A DNA stretch of 64,000 nucleotides, taken from Nematopogon swammerdamellus. Its lineage: Eukaryota; Arthropoda; Insecta; Lepidoptera; Adelidae. The notes beneath the pieces are model-generated. The model was not told the DNA's origin and did no database searches. It saw only the letters and a program-made list of their open reading frames with translations. This document shows positions 10,678 to 21,240 of this stretch, piece after piece (the first letter of the stretch is position 1; each line of letters begins with the position of its first letter). A program made the translations under genes and the position numbers. The stretch lies in the NCBI GenBank assembly GCA_946902875.1, contig OX336345.1, positions 6,727,395 through 6,791,394 on the forward strand. The letters run 5' to 3'.

Positions 10678-11070
10678 GTTGCATGTTATGCTATGTAGAG
10701 AACGGTCGTTAAATTTTCGTTGCACAAAACTTTTCTCAGAACAAACTGATCTAGTTTCATAACAAGAGGTTATGTATCATCCACGAGCAATACAAGTGTA
10801 TGAATAGAAAATGATGCAAAGATTTACGATAAAACAGTTTAGTCGCAATCGAAGTCACACGCTCTACATTTACTATGTATCATTGTTTACCATCCAAACA
10901 ATTAAAATCAATAGAAATGGCAACGCGTCGTGCAAACGAAAAGTCAGAAAGATGTGCAGGAATACGAAATTACAAATATATGTGCGTTTATCTCTTTCAC
11001 ACTACTTGTGGAATCGCGTATCTCTATCAGCGTGTAAATTAAACCGGTGTAATACTGTGGATCCCTTTCT
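10678..11070. other. no gene recognised
   Basis: AT-rich sequence without supported features. Confidence 0.3.
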
Positions 11071-11245
11071 TTGCTGCTTACTAGGTGGTAAGCTCAAATT
11101 GGTATAGCGGTACTGGACGAAAGACGGCTGCGTGATGCTCAAATTTTGGGCCACTGGGTTCGAACCTTTACGAAGGAAAGATGGCTGCATGGCAGCATCG
11201 GTTGTGTTCTTATCTCGCCCCGTATAGCCTCCAGAAACAATTCTA
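11071..11245 (+). mobile_element. SINE family G, degraded copy
   Basis: Carries the core CTTACTAGGTGGTAAGCTCA and, after an internal duplication, GATGGCTGCATGGCAGCATC and GTATAGCC. Open frames on the other strand that run through it are translations of the SINE. Confidence 0.5.
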
Positions 11246-11618
11246 ATACCTTTAAATGCCCGACTACAGCATTTTATGCTGCAAGAGATCAACTTGCCTT
11301 TTTTCCTCTTTTGTTTTTTATTTATATTTCTTATTTCATTATTTTTTGTTCTCAACCATAAATGTAGTATATTTTTGAAATCTCTGTAAACTATTATACC
11401 CCACTTGATGGATTTTAGAGAAATTTTATTTTTACAGCTGATCAATATGTCGTCGGGCGGCCGCCATTTTAATTGTTTTTTTTGGTACCCAGGTTTATCC
11501 AAGTAATTACGACAAACCAAATGACACCAGAATTATCAAAATCGGGCGAGTCGTTTAGGAGTTACAGTCATCTAATCACACTTACGTACGTGATATAAAT
11601 ACACACATACATACATAA
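11246..11618. other. no gene recognised
   Basis: AT-rich flank of the hAT element; ends in an (ACAT)n-like stretch into which the transposon inserted. Confidence 0.3.
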
Positions 11619-11626
11619 ATGTACAT

Positions 11627-14550
11627 TAGGGTGGAGTGAAAAGTGGCAAAAAAAATATTTTTTTTTATTTCATTTACCCTGTATTACTAAACGATGCTAT
11701 GGATAAATAGCTATTGAAATATATAAAAAAAGATTTTTTTACTCGCCATCTTCAGGTGGCGCAGAAGACTTGTAATTTAGAATAAAAGTGAATTTTTCTA
11801 AATATTTCAATAAATAAAACTAATATTTGTATCCACTTTTACTTTACTATATGAATTAAAAACACAAAGAATTACAAGGTAATAATACGTTTTCATCATT
11901 TCAACCTTCAGACATACCATCTGCATGCGGGGTAGCTCGTTGAACTTTGGGGAAAAACTGAGATTTTGTGTCGAATGTTGCCATTTCTTTTCTTGATTTT
12001 ATTCTTGCTCGGATGTATCCATCGCGTGCTGCAGTTCCACAAACGGCCAAACTTGCATCAGTGACCAGTTTTATGCCTCTCTCCACAGCCTGTGTGTGAC
12101 ATGGAAATTTTTCAATATAGATATTTATATTTTCACTAATAATTTTGTCCCATATTTCACTGGCACTATATTTTGAAGTGAATGGCGGCTCGAATATTTT
12201 TTCTGTTGCCCAGTCTATCAGATCATAATAGTAGTTTGCATCATAGTTTAATTTCGGAATCAAAAACTCTCTTACTTTCTTTCCCTTTGTAGTTTTTCGC
12301 GCTTTAAGTATTCGTCTAAGTGCTAATTCTTTAACATGTTGCCTTTCGTCTTGTAGCATAGCTAATAAAATATTCTCGGAATGTGCGAAGAAAGAGTTCC
12401 GCTGTATTACTCGAAACGCAATTGTTTTCAGGTCATCCTTTAAATAAGAGCATCTTTTTATCATACTTAGGAGGTGATCTGGACCGTATTTGCAGGAGGG
12501 TTTCGTTTTGATGCTGAACCATGTTGGCGCGTACACTTTTATTACAAACGTAGCAAGCTCGACCAGACTTTCGGATGGGGATTTTGTGGCCACATATAGT
12601 CGCAATATTCTGTTTGCACAGGTTAGCCATCGAGAATGTGCCAGCTTTCCTGGTTGCTTATTTGCCAAGTCAGTTGTCACGCTACCTTGTGAAATCGCTT
12701 GACAAATTTGAAGGAGATACTTTTGATCCGTGCTTAAAATTTTCGCATCAATCTCAGGTAACGCTGTCTCAATCTTCTCAAATTCCACCACAGGTAAGTC
12801 TTCACAGTGTTGTAACATCTTACCTAAGACTCCTGCGAACGTATTGGGTCCTGACGTAGAGCCGTCCAAAGTGTTGAATAGATGACGCAGTGGTAATTCG
12901 TTGGCATGCAACAAACATATAAACCAATGCAAGGGTCGATTTAACTGTCTCTCAATTAATGCAATTGCTCCATTCCTGGACCCTGTGTTGACTGCAGTTC
13001 CGTCGCATCCAATAGCGACAATGGTCGATATATCTCCGAAGTTCAAATTTAGAAATTCAATTATGCTATTTTTGATAGAATTAGCAGCTCCAGAAAGAGG
13101 GGTGACGTGGCCAATGTACTGAGAATCTGGCTCGGAGAGCAAAACAATGTGTTCTTCTGTTATTGTTTTTCTGTGGTACTTAACACCACGTTTTTCTTGA
13201 ACGATTGTCCTGTCTTTCCGACCGTCAAAGTATAAGCCAGTAATTTTATTTTTATAACTCACCAAGCTTGGACTCTGCAATTCTTCTCGGACTTTCCGGC
13301 GCTCTCGTCGTAATTTACTTCTGTCTATTACTTTTGAAGAATCTCGCTTTGAAATCAAGCCAACATCTTGAAGAACTGCACTGGCAATGATTGATGCTGA
13401 CCTGTCAGAGACACCAGTCCTGTCACAAGCAGTGGCAAGATTTTCTAGTCGATGTCTCATCTGCTTTGCTTGTATTTTTGAAGTGGAGGGCGAGAGGGCA
13501 TCCGATGTAAGTGTAGTATGAAAATCTGGATCTTGGTGGCTGTCTGACAAGCTAACACTATCATCTGAGGTCTCTGCAGTCAAGTTAGTATCTGGCGAAG
13601 GGCTTAACGGTTGCTGAACAGACTGTTTTTTAAGAAATTTATTTTTCTTCTCCAGTCTCAATTGTCTGCGCTCCAAAACTTTGGTTGTTTCTATATCAAT
13701 TGAGCCGATATACATTTTACGGTTTCCCCTTTGGTCTTGCAAGAATTCCATTTCATTCTTAGGTATTTTAGTCAAACATTTACAGAAATCGGCACAAATG
13801 CATTTGCACATAGCAATGTCAAAGAGATTTCTCGTTGCATCTTCGTAAAACTCAGCTTTATTTTTAGCTACTCGATTTTTCTTTATCTTTTTGTATTTCT
13901 GATAGTAATGAGTGAGTCTATTTATAATTTGTTGTCGAGATATGACAGGAATAGAGGCCTTATTCCACAGATTTACCAAATCAGTTGCAATTATTTCACA
14001 AACATCTTTCACAGAAGGATCTTTTCCATTAGATAGCCACAGCAAGTCATTTCTTACCCACAAATAATGCTTAATTATATCTTTATATGTAGGTAACACA
14101 TTGTCTTTCAACTTTTCTGGGCCCCCAAACACGGGACACGACGAATCCTTTCTTGTTTTAGGCATATCACTCACACACGCACACAGACCAAAGTCGAAGT
14201 TCGCGCGGTTATTTTAACAAACGTGCGCTCCACCCTAGTGACTGAATGTGACTAATTGACTGTACGCATAGGAGTCCCAAGGCAAGACAGTGTCACTGGT
14301 GAGTGCGGGGGAGGGGAGGGGAGTGTTGCTAGATGTGTTTTCGACTTTAAACTAGGCAACAGGAGGTGGTTGCCTTCATGCAAAATCTGACTAAAAATAA
14401 CTTTTTTATAAAACTTTGGGGTCAGTGCGCCACCTGAAGATAGTGCTTGAATTTGATGACATTTTGTGTCCTTTACTAAGTACCGCCAAGGCATCGATTG
14501 GTAACACAGGAAATCCTAAATTCGAGAAAAAAAAATTTCACTCCACCCTA
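11627..14550 (-). mobile_element. hAT-type DNA transposon, apparently full length
   Basis: Ends are perfectly inverted for at least 15 bp (TAGGGTGGAGTGAAA at 11627; TTTCACTCCACCCTA ending at 14550). Both sides are flanked by the 8-bp duplication ATGTACAT (11619-11626 and 14551-14558), which fits the hAT target pattern nTnnnnAn. A partial extra copy of the end motif (CTCCACCCTA) lies inside at about 14229-14238. The 2924-bp element holds one uninterrupted transposase-like gene on the minus strand. Intact gene, matching ends and intact duplication suggest a young, possibly active insertion. It sits in an (ACAT)n / ACCCGACTACGGCGAAGC-type repeat. Confidence 0.9.
11901..14165 (-). CDS. hAT-like transposase of an arthropod-specific type, 754 aa
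   Basis: The only large intact gene of the transposon. I take the ATG at 14165; a GTG three codons upstream is in frame but is unlikely as a start in a eukaryote. Seen: a Cys cluster at residues 120-130 (CKCICADFCKC), a Ser-rich acidic linker near 185-235, then a probable RNase-H-fold core with GLYFDGRKD (Asp314) and IGCDGTAVNTG (Asp388), the C-x2-H pair Cys417/His420 in HWFICLLHANELP, the SRWLTCANR motif (Trp513) like the hAT R-W motif, and the C-terminal PCHTQAVERG (Glu696). I infer Asp314, Asp388 and perhaps Glu696 as the catalytic triad. Similar uncharacterised proteins occur in many arthropods. No classical BED finger or hATC block is obvious. No stop or frameshift interrupts it. Confidence 0.85.
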   Translation of the reverse strand: MPKTRKDSSCPVFGGPEKLKDNVLPTYKDIIKHYLWVRNDLLWLSNGKDPSVKDVCEIIATDLVNLWNKASIPVISRQQIINRLTHYYQKYKKIKKNRVAKNKAEFYEDATRNLFDIAMCKCICADFCKCLTKIPKNEMEFLQDQRGNRKMYIGSIDIETTKVLERRQLRLEKKNKFLKKQSVQQPLSPSPDTNLTAETSDDSVSLSDSHQDPDFHTTLTSDALSPSTSKIQAKQMRHRLENLATACDRTGVSDRSASIIASAVLQDVGLISKRDSSKVIDRSKLRRERRKVREELQSPSLVSYKNKITGLYFDGRKDRTIVQEKRGVKYHRKTITEEHIVLLSEPDSQYIGHVTPLSGAANSIKNSIIEFLNLNFGDISTIVAIGCDGTAVNTGSRNGAIALIERQLNRPLHWFICLLHANELPLRHLFNTLDGSTSGPNTFAGVLGKMLQHCEDLPVVEFEKIETALPEIDAKILSTDQKYLLQICQAISQGSVTTDLANKQPGKLAHSRWLTCANRILRLYVATKSPSESLVELATFVIKVYAPTWFSIKTKPSCKYGPDHLLSMIKRCSYLKDDLKTIAFRVIQRNSFFAHSENILLAMLQDERQHVKELALRRILKARKTTKGKKVREFLIPKLNYDANYYYDLIDWATEKIFEPPFTSKYSASEIWDKIISENINIYIEKFPCHTQAVERGIKLVTDASLAVCGTAARDGYIRARIKSRKEMATFDTKSQFFPKVQRATPHADGMSEG

Positions 14551-14558
14551 ATGTACAT

Positions 14559-14705
14559 ACAAACCTTCGGGCTAAATACATTGCCCTCCTTTTGGCTTCG
14601 CCATAGTCGGGCAATAAAAAGGGAAATCGCCGGTATGGCACCACCTCCGAAGTGACGTTGGCTGGCCGGAGCATGCTGTGGCCACTCTGACTCAGCCGCT
14701 CGTAA
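14559..14705 (+). repeat. repeat M fragment joined to SINE G tail
   Basis: Repeat M (CCTCCTTTTGGCTTCGCCAT then AGTCGGGCAA) is followed by GGTATGGCACCACCTCCGAA and GGCCGGAGCATGCTGTGGCC, the 3' part of SINE G, ending in CTCGTAAAAAC. M also occurs at 22043-22290 and 33030-33067. Confidence 0.5.
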
Positions 14706-15200
14706 AAACAATTATGTGCATTTATTCCGGAAGGTGTGCATTGTATGCGATGTATTGCGATGACAGTTCTTTACTTTCGATTATATTCTTTGGTATCGTC
14801 GTTTCTTTCCCACAGTATAGAGATGTGGGATCGAATTTAAAATATTCAATTTATAGAACCATTTCACAGGCAAGCACGTTAGCTTTATACATAGTCATAT
14901 TCAAATATGGACACTTTCAATTGCGCAGTGCGACAGAGTTTCAAAGCAGTATTTTTATTTGTTAAATGACTATATGCATAATGTGTATTATCATTATGTA
15001 ACAATTTGTATTGCTACAATTTGAATTTTAACACTTTATCGATGGAAATTCAGAAGTTTTACTTTCATTTTATTTACGAGCATTTTATATTCTTGTATAA
15101 AAAACATTAATGTACCTACGCATCACGACTGTTGTAGGTGATGTAGACAACCGTTTCAGTTTCCATAAAAAAAGACCGTCTTAGTACCCATCCACATATT
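14706..15200. other. AT-rich DNA with a SINE A tail
   Basis: No gene recognised. The 3' end of SINE A (GTTGTAGGTGATGTAGACAA, then TTTCCATAAAAAAA) is visible at 15127-15172. Confidence 0.45.
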
Positions 15201-15208
15201 ATTAGCTC

Positions 15209-15339
15209 TATATTCTCCGCTATTTTCTTACCAAACTTCACCCAAAGTCCTATAGAGCGCCACAATGATATCTTTCGCGCAACCATGAAAGGAAAATGCA
15301 GCGATCCGTCTAACGACCTTAACACTATTATGGAAGCAC
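15209..15339 (+). repeat. left member of a ~130-bp direct repeat pair
   Basis: Shares ACCAAACTTCA, GCGCCACAATGAT, ATGAAAGGAAAATGCAGCGA and CTTAACACTATTATG in order with 16018-16152. The pair brackets repeat Q and its nested element. Confidence 0.7.
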
Positions 15340-16012
15340 TAGATTTTTCCCGCGGCTTCGCTCGCGGTAGACTCGGTTTAATAGCACATCCGATTTTAAC
15401 GCAAATAAGATAGTAAACTATCTTATCTCCCGTCCATACTATACTTTCTTTGATAATGTTCAGCTCTAAGGCTATTTAGCGTGATGGTATATAGTAAACC
15501 TCAATAACTACTCTTTCCATCGGTATAAATTGCATCCAAATCTGTTCAGTGGTTACGGAGTTTACTTCAAACATGCACACAGAAAAATTCCCTTTTTTAA
15601 CCCCCCACTCAAAAAGAGGGGTGTTATAAGTTTAACATTTGTGCGTATGTGTGTATGTTTGTAAGGGTGTGTCTGGCTGTGGCATCGTAGCTTCCAAACG
15701 GATGGATCGATTTGGATGTGCTTTTTTTATTAGAAAGCTGATTTAATCGGGATGGTTCTTAGCTATGTTTGTAATCAAGTAATTAAGTAATAAAAAAAAT
15801 TATTATGTTAAAAATTAAAAAGTGGACCGATTTGAGTGCGTTTTTTAAAGGCTTGAAATAAAAGTTAAATAAATAAAAAAAAATATATAAAAAACTCAAG
15901 AGCTGCGCGGGTATTTACTTAGCGGTCCCCCGACTCCATTAAAGTGAGTATACGGAAATTATTTTTGACTTTTTAAGAGTCTGGGGTTTTTTTTATAAGA
16001 AGTAGATATCAC
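15340..16012 (+). mobile_element. repeat Q (CGCGGCTTCGCTCGCGG element) with nested insertion
   Basis: Starts TTCCCGCGGCTTCGCTCGCG and ends TTATAAGAAGTAGAT. The copy at 34476-34790 has the same order without interruption, showing where the nested element entered. A 5' part alone is at 25526-25600. No coding capacity. Confidence 0.65.
15597..15990. mobile_element. repeat I, nested ~390-bp element with inverted ends
   Basis: Ends TTAACCCCCCACTCAAAAAG and (right, reverse complement) AAAACCCCAGACTCTTAAAA are imperfect inverted repeats. It interrupts repeat Q between TTCCCTTTT and ATAAGAAGTAG, which are contiguous in the copy at 34750-34780. Another copy, reversed and degraded, is at 49685-50095. 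Confidence 0.6.
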
Positions 16013-16017
16013 TACGA

Positions 16018-16152
16018 ATATTCCCCGATATTTTCATACCAAACTTCATTCACGACAGTCCGATAAAGCGCCACAATGATGTCTTTCCCGCGAGCATGAA
16101 AGGAAAATGCAGCGATCCGCCTAACGGCCTTAACACTATTATGTAAGCATTA
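16018..16152 (+). repeat. right member of a ~130-bp direct repeat pair
   Basis: Matches 15209-15339 block by block, with substitutions spread along the length, so the duplication is not recent. Confidence 0.7.
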
Positions 16153-16295
16153 GCCTCCGCCGCCTGTAGCGCTACCATTCAGGGTTAGCGTTTATAGAAT
16201 AGGAGTCCTAGGGTCTGACTGCACTGATCAGGGTGCACAGACGACCGGACGAAAATTGCCGAGCACCGTCTGGTTTGGGTCACTTTCTCGAGATT

Positions 16296-16616
16296 TTTTT
16301 TTTATGGAAACTGACACGGTTGGCTACATCACCTACAACATCCGTGATGTCAGCCCATAATACCGGATGAACTTGGTGCCACGTCAGTGCTTCCCTTCGG
16401 TCGTGCCGGCTACACAGAACTGGACGGAAAACACAAACTATTTACATAGCCGTTTCGATCGACCTTTCATTCAGTGCGGTGGTTCCAACCCGGGCGGGTT
16501 AAGCCCTACCACCTAGTAATATAATAAGGGAGTTATATCCCTTAGTCGCCTTTTACGACTTACACGGGGAGAGATGCAGTGGGGCTATTCTTTTAAAGTT
16601 TTCCCACACGAGATTC
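16296..16616 (-). mobile_element. SINE A with repeat B tail as alternative head
   Basis: Plus strand reads TATGGAAACTGACACGGTTG through the ACCACCTAGTAATATAATAA core, then GTCGCCTTTTACGACTTACA and GAGATGCAGTGGGGCTATTC. The reverse arrangement is at 21525-21851. In these copies the tRNA/5S head is replaced by the last ~90 bp of repeat B. Confidence 0.7.
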
Positions 16617-16639
16617 AATACACGCTGGGTTTACCGCGG

Positions 16640-16875
16640 ATGCGTACCAATACATTGTGCAGATCTTTCCTCTACAGAACCGGTAAATTCTAGAACGCTC
16701 TACCTGCCCATATATTTCCCCCCAAGTAAAGTCTTGGATCCTTCAAGAGAGGCGTGAATAGGCACCTGTCAGGCCGGTATTGCATTCGAAACTCCCGCAT
16801 ACGCCCGAATGTCCATGGGCGTCGTTAGACACCTTATGGGTGGTTCGGAGCCGTATGTCGCGCTTTCAATAAAAA
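16640..16875 (+). mobile_element. repeat N, LINE 3' end
   Basis: The first part translates in broken frame like WNALPAHIFPP and SFKRGVNRHL, typical of LINE reverse-transcriptase C-termini. It is followed by GAATGTCCATGGGCGTCGTT, GCCGTATGTCGCGCTTTC and an A-run. Confidence 0.55.
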
Positions 16876-16884
16876 AAATATACT

Positions 16885-16980
16885 TTGATTGCATCGTATA
16901 GTGTAGTATTGTGTTTCATTGCATTGCATTGCATCGCGTTGTGTTGTGTTGTTTTGCATTGCAGTTCATTGTATTGCGTG
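16885..16980. repeat. (GCATT/GTGTT)n low-complexity tract
   Basis: Imperfect GCATTGCATTGCATCGCGTT repeats. Frames reading through it on either strand are artefacts. Confidence 0.7.
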
Positions 16981-17262
16981 GTACATACATGCATACATTC
17001 CGTACGCTCGTACCCCGACAACCGGTGTAAGCAGAGTAATTCGTGTGCAACTCTGCCAAATTGCAGCACAACACCGACCACCACATTTCGCAAAGTATTC
17101 GGACAAGATAACTATCAAGCAGCAAGTGAGACACGAAGAACTACCTGCTGCATGACTCGGTGGAAGGACCGTGCAAATGTCAGAGTGGAATCTTGTCCTT
17201 GTCCCTTAGTCGCATGCATGGGGCGAGAAGCAGTGGGGTTGGTATTTATATTTTATTATATT
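16978..17262 (+). repeat. dispersed repeat B, copy 2
   Basis: Contains CCGGTGTAAGCAGAGTAATT, GCAGCACAACACCGACCACC and TCAAGCAGCAAGTGAGACAC, ending in the GTCGCATGCATGGGGCGAGA module. Confidence 0.7.
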
Positions 17263-19690
17263 GCGTTTCATTGGATTGCTTTGCATGTTATTTCACCATA
17301 ATTACGGATACCTATCGAACTGTAATTAAATTAAAATAGAAACTGAAACTACCTATCAAATTAAAATTACCTAAACTAAAACAAAATAAACTAACTTTAA
17401 AAATAATTAAATAAATAAATAACCTATCGAACTATTGTAGATTTTTATTTTTTTATTTTGTTACACCACAGTTACTAATACATAGAGGTATGGAAGAGAA
17501 TATTCGAAAACTGCGAACACATTATTACACACTTTGATTTCGAATTTTCGACCTCTCTTATAAAAATATCATAATAAAAAATCTAAATTAATTTACTTTC
17601 CGAAAGTTAAATTTTCATTAAAAATTCAACATTGGTCTCCAGGTCTATCTACGGCTAAACTATCCAGGACCAGGGATAAAGTGCACACAATAATGTTCTG
17701 ACATTAAGGCGTCTGCACTAAAGCGAAGCGACTGACACAGTTAGGCCACACTGGGAGCGAGGCGACCGGCGGCGGCGGCGGATGCCGATTCATAATTTTA
17801 CATTTTATAAAATGCAACGTGTATCGACTCTCTGTTGGTATGAGAAATGCTTTATAGGCGTAAACTCGAGGAAGACTCAAATCACTTCAAAGATATGCAA
17901 TTCAACATCTTATCTTAGCATGGCTGAATGATATTACTCTATTAGTAGCGCAACAGCATCACATCAAATAGCGATGTACTACAGCATGTTTTTATTACCC
18001 GTATGACTTTAGTGGTGATTCTCTACGTACCTCATACTGAAGACTTCTCTTTTGAAATTTAAACCTCAACATGTATTTATTATTTATCACTTATTTATAG
18101 TTATTTTTTTCGCAAACGTTGTTTGGTTTGAGGTCCGTCACCGTGATCACCGTCATTAAAAATAACGTGTATTATATTTATCAAAATAATTCGAATTTCC
18201 AGAAAAAAAACCGAATCATATTTGCTTTCAAGTACGGCTCTAATGCGAACGGAGCAGTTACAATTTATGTCTACTTTAAATATTGTAATATATGTGCATA
18301 TGTATATCGTTGGAACTACAGGAATTATAGCAAAAACCGTTCTTCAAGTATACAGTCATTGTCTAGAAGCAGATATAATAATACCAGTTTTGCAAGAACA
18401 GGCTACAATAAAAATTGCAAAAAAATTAACAAAAGTGATGACGGGATATGAATAGCAACCTACAAGAAACTGATGATGAAACAATGACAAATAAGAAGAG
18501 ACATACATATATACATGATATATCTATAACATCCATCACACATCGATCCCCTCTCCCGAGATGGACTGATGTAATTCCGGTACAAGATGCTGAGAATCTA
18601 ACCGACCAAATGAAGAATTTTTCGTCGTCATGAAGTGATGTATGACCGTATACGCTCGTCACCGCGTCGCTATTCAATGCACCCTCTGCCTAGTGTAACC
18701 TCTGTAAGTGCTACATCGGAACTTGCAGCTTTGTACCACAGCCAATAAATTTCAAAAAACATTTTAAAAAACAGCATTCAAAAGCGAAGTTAATCCTACG
18801 ACCATTAACTATATCTAGTAAAACTACTTATGTTACATATATTTTTAAGGACTCTCTTCGTCATACTATCACCTTGTACGTCATGCCAAAAATAAATTAC
18901 AATTAACTTTTTTTTAGTTATGGACTGCCGGTACTTTCTGGGACAGCCTCCCATCGGCTGTTTCAAAATATGATGAACGGATGAACGAACATCTGACATA
19001 CATTAATGTTGTTACAACAACGTCTTTTTTACATTAATGAAACTAAGTACTGCCTGCTACCTACAAAACTGCCTGTTTTGAAAATGTTTACATGTATGCC
19101 TCGTCTTTACATAATTTCTTCTATTACATCGTTCACCTGAACGTACGTTCCAATCGGCACGATTACGTAAGAAAATAATAATAATTGATTTCTGAACAAA
19201 ATTCAACAAAGTGTATTTTATGTAATATGAATTTTTATTTTGCCTCGAGATATTGAGCACAATGACTTTCGTGACTTTTTGAAGCCGACCGTATTAATCT
19301 TTCACTAGATTACTTCTAGAAAAGGCAAGGAATATTACAGCAATCAATGCACTCAACTTTCTTTCACTCCCTTTTCTTTTCTTCCACTGCGTTGAAAAGT
19401 CACAACGACCGCCATTTTGAATTTTTAATAACAAATTGGCATCGATTTCTTCTAGTAATTGCAGTGAGAACTTTTACCTTGCCATCCATGTGTAATTTCA
19501 GGAATAAAAGCGGATATTTCAAGAAGCTTACGGCATTCTATGGCAATTGTAAAAAATACCATGTTATTAGGTATAACCAGAGCCGACTGACATTTCTACT
19601 AAGAAAAATTACAGTCGCCTCTGGCATAATACAATTAACAAAATGTATACACTTACATATGCACAGCTTTCGTACGACGTGAACCTTTTT
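17263..19690. other. AT-rich DNA, no gene supported
   Basis: About 2.4 kb without a firm feature. A GCGAAGCGACTGACACAG stretch near 17720 followed by (GGC)n resembles a lepidopteran MITE end. A weak open stretch at about 18265-18455 (VGTTGIIAKT) vaguely recalls a LINE C-terminus but is too short to call. Confidence 0.35.
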
Positions 19691-19910
19691 TAACCGACTT
19701 AAAAAAAAAGGAGGTTATCAATTCGACCCGTATGTATGTAATATCGTTGGAATTGCACAATATTCGTATATGTTAGTCTAGGTGGACTTCTAAACAGGTG
19801 TGCCAAATTTCATAAGTGGAAGTATATGTATGTTAGTATGTATTTATGTATGTTTATATGTATGTTTGTATGTTTGTCTACGCATTTCTCCAAAACTATT
19901 AATCGGATTG
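19691..19910 (+). repeat. ACCGACTT...GGAGGTTATC repeat with (GTAT)n
   Basis: Starts ACCGACTTAAAAAAAAAGGA, then GGTTATCAATTCGACCC and ATGT/TTTGT repeats. This is a very common lepidopteran interspersed repeat. Confidence 0.7.
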
Positions 19911-20167
19911 TAATCATTTTTTATTGGCTTACATTTACTTCAGCTTAGGGAACAGTGCAACTCGCCTATCACTACATGCACACAAAACATATAGGTAATG
20001 TAAAAAATATGCCAAGTCTCGCGCGCAACCTTTTCACCGTAAACAGTTGTAAAATCCCACGTAAAACCGAGTCTTTTCATATCATTGAAGCCCCAATTCA
20101 ACAATGTTGCAATAAATTATATTTTCTAATTAATAATAATCAATATTTAGCTGTTCTATCCATATTT

Positions 20168-20225
20168 ATTGACGTTGTAGGTGATGTAGCCAACCGTGCT
20201 AGTTTCCATAAAAAAAAAAAACAAA
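20168..20225 (+). mobile_element. SINE A tail fragment
   Basis: GTTGTAGGTGATGTAGCCAA then CCATAAAAAAAAAA: the last ~55 bp of SINE A. Confidence 0.75.
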
Positions 20226-20798
20226 AAAAAATTCATTTCTATAAAAATGTCTTGACTTGGCAATCACACAGCACAAACAAATCGCTTCGTAAAATTTATT
20301 TTCAGTTGATACGTTCATATTATTGTTATAATATTTTGGCTGATCGATTTTACAGTTTGTATCTCTATCGACAACAAAAACACAGAATGGCCAAAAGTAC
20401 CCAGAGTTGCTTCTAGAAAAGGATGGTACGGCCGTGTTAGCTCGACTTGGCGGGGGCACTGCCGTGCCCTCACACTTTACTATGAATTTGTTCAGTGTTA
20501 CGGGAATAAAATACAAAGGAATTTTCTAGATCGCAATATCACAGGAGCAAGCTCCAGTCAGATAGGTAATTACGACCAGTCTCTTATCAGATGTAAGGAC
20601 GAAGGTCTAATCTGATGAGATTGGAGCGTAGCTATTTCTAGCTCTAAGGAAAAAACGCGCTCAAGATCTAGAGCGATTTCCGAGCTCTCATTCCGGTTGG
20701 GGCAGAAATTGCTTCCAGGTAAAGGCGCCTAGTTCTAATTGGATCTATTTTCAAGGAACGGGCAAGAAAATTTTGCTCGAAGGAAACATTAATTAATT
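20226..20798. other. no gene recognised
   Basis: Sequence without a recognised family; a small inverted motif GGAGCAAGCTCC is at about 20541. Confidence 0.3.
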
Positions 20799-20799
20799 T

Positions 20800-20985
20800 A
20801 TTTATTGTATGTTTATGGAAAGCTTGATATATGGCATCGTTACACCTACGAATAGGTATCTAACATTGGCCGTGTACATTGTGTGATGTAAGGGGATTGC
20901 GAATGCCATGGCTACCTGAAAGGAGCCTTTTACCGCCTGTTTTGAAAAAAAAAACACCAGTCTAAGCTTGGGGGTAAATAGATGG
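20800..20985 (-). mobile_element. repeat N fragment
   Basis: TTATGGAAAGCTTGATATAT through GGGGATTGCGAATGCCATGG parallels 3298-3420 in the same orientation, strongly diverged. Confidence 0.45.
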
Positions 20986-21062
20986 GCAAGGAATTATTTC
21001 CACATTTTCCCGGTTCTGTAAATAAATGGCCTACCGAGCAGGTTAATGCGTCATCCGAGGTA

Positions 21063-21240
21063 TGTAGTTTGATTGCATAGGGGTGCATCCCCAGCCCAGT
21101 CCGTGTAGTTCGGACGCGGACGTAAATTTTTCCGTCAGAAAAAACTCATTTGTGCATGTCGGCCGGACTCGAACCTCGGACACTGAGATCAAGAGTCCAA
21201 GCCAAGACTGCCCCGACCATCCGCCGCTATACATAACATA
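21063..21240 (-). mobile_element. SINE L, tRNA-Lys-derived
   Basis: On the minus strand the head reads GGACTCTTGATCTCAG...GAGGTTCGAGTCCGGCC. The anticodon-loop-like CTCTTGATCTCAG and the perfect B box GGTTCGAGTCC match eukaryotic tRNA-Lys(CUU) in that part, while the 5' stem does not pair, so it is not a functional tRNA. The body runs ATTTACGTCCGCGTCCGAAC and GGGGATGCACCCCTATGCAA. Fragments of the family are at 42165-42400, 50690-50735 and 53275-53345. Confidence 0.7.

Noticed and set aside
11002..11520. 172-codon open frame on the minus strand
   Set aside because: Its C-terminal part translates SINE G (the same peptide words appear at 33600 and 47700); the N-terminal part is AT-rich Lys/Asn text.
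16885..17301. 138-codon open frame on the plus strand
   Set aside because: Covers a GCATT repeat tract and repeat B; repeat B copies elsewhere do not keep the frame.
18265..18455. LINE C-terminus-like peptide (VGTTGIIAKT)
   Set aside because: Resemblance is short and subjective; no second motif and no tail supports it.
21150..21240. Possible tRNA-Lys gene
   Set aside because: Only the anticodon and T-arm side is tRNA-like, the 5' side does not pair, and the sequence continues into a repeated SINE body.
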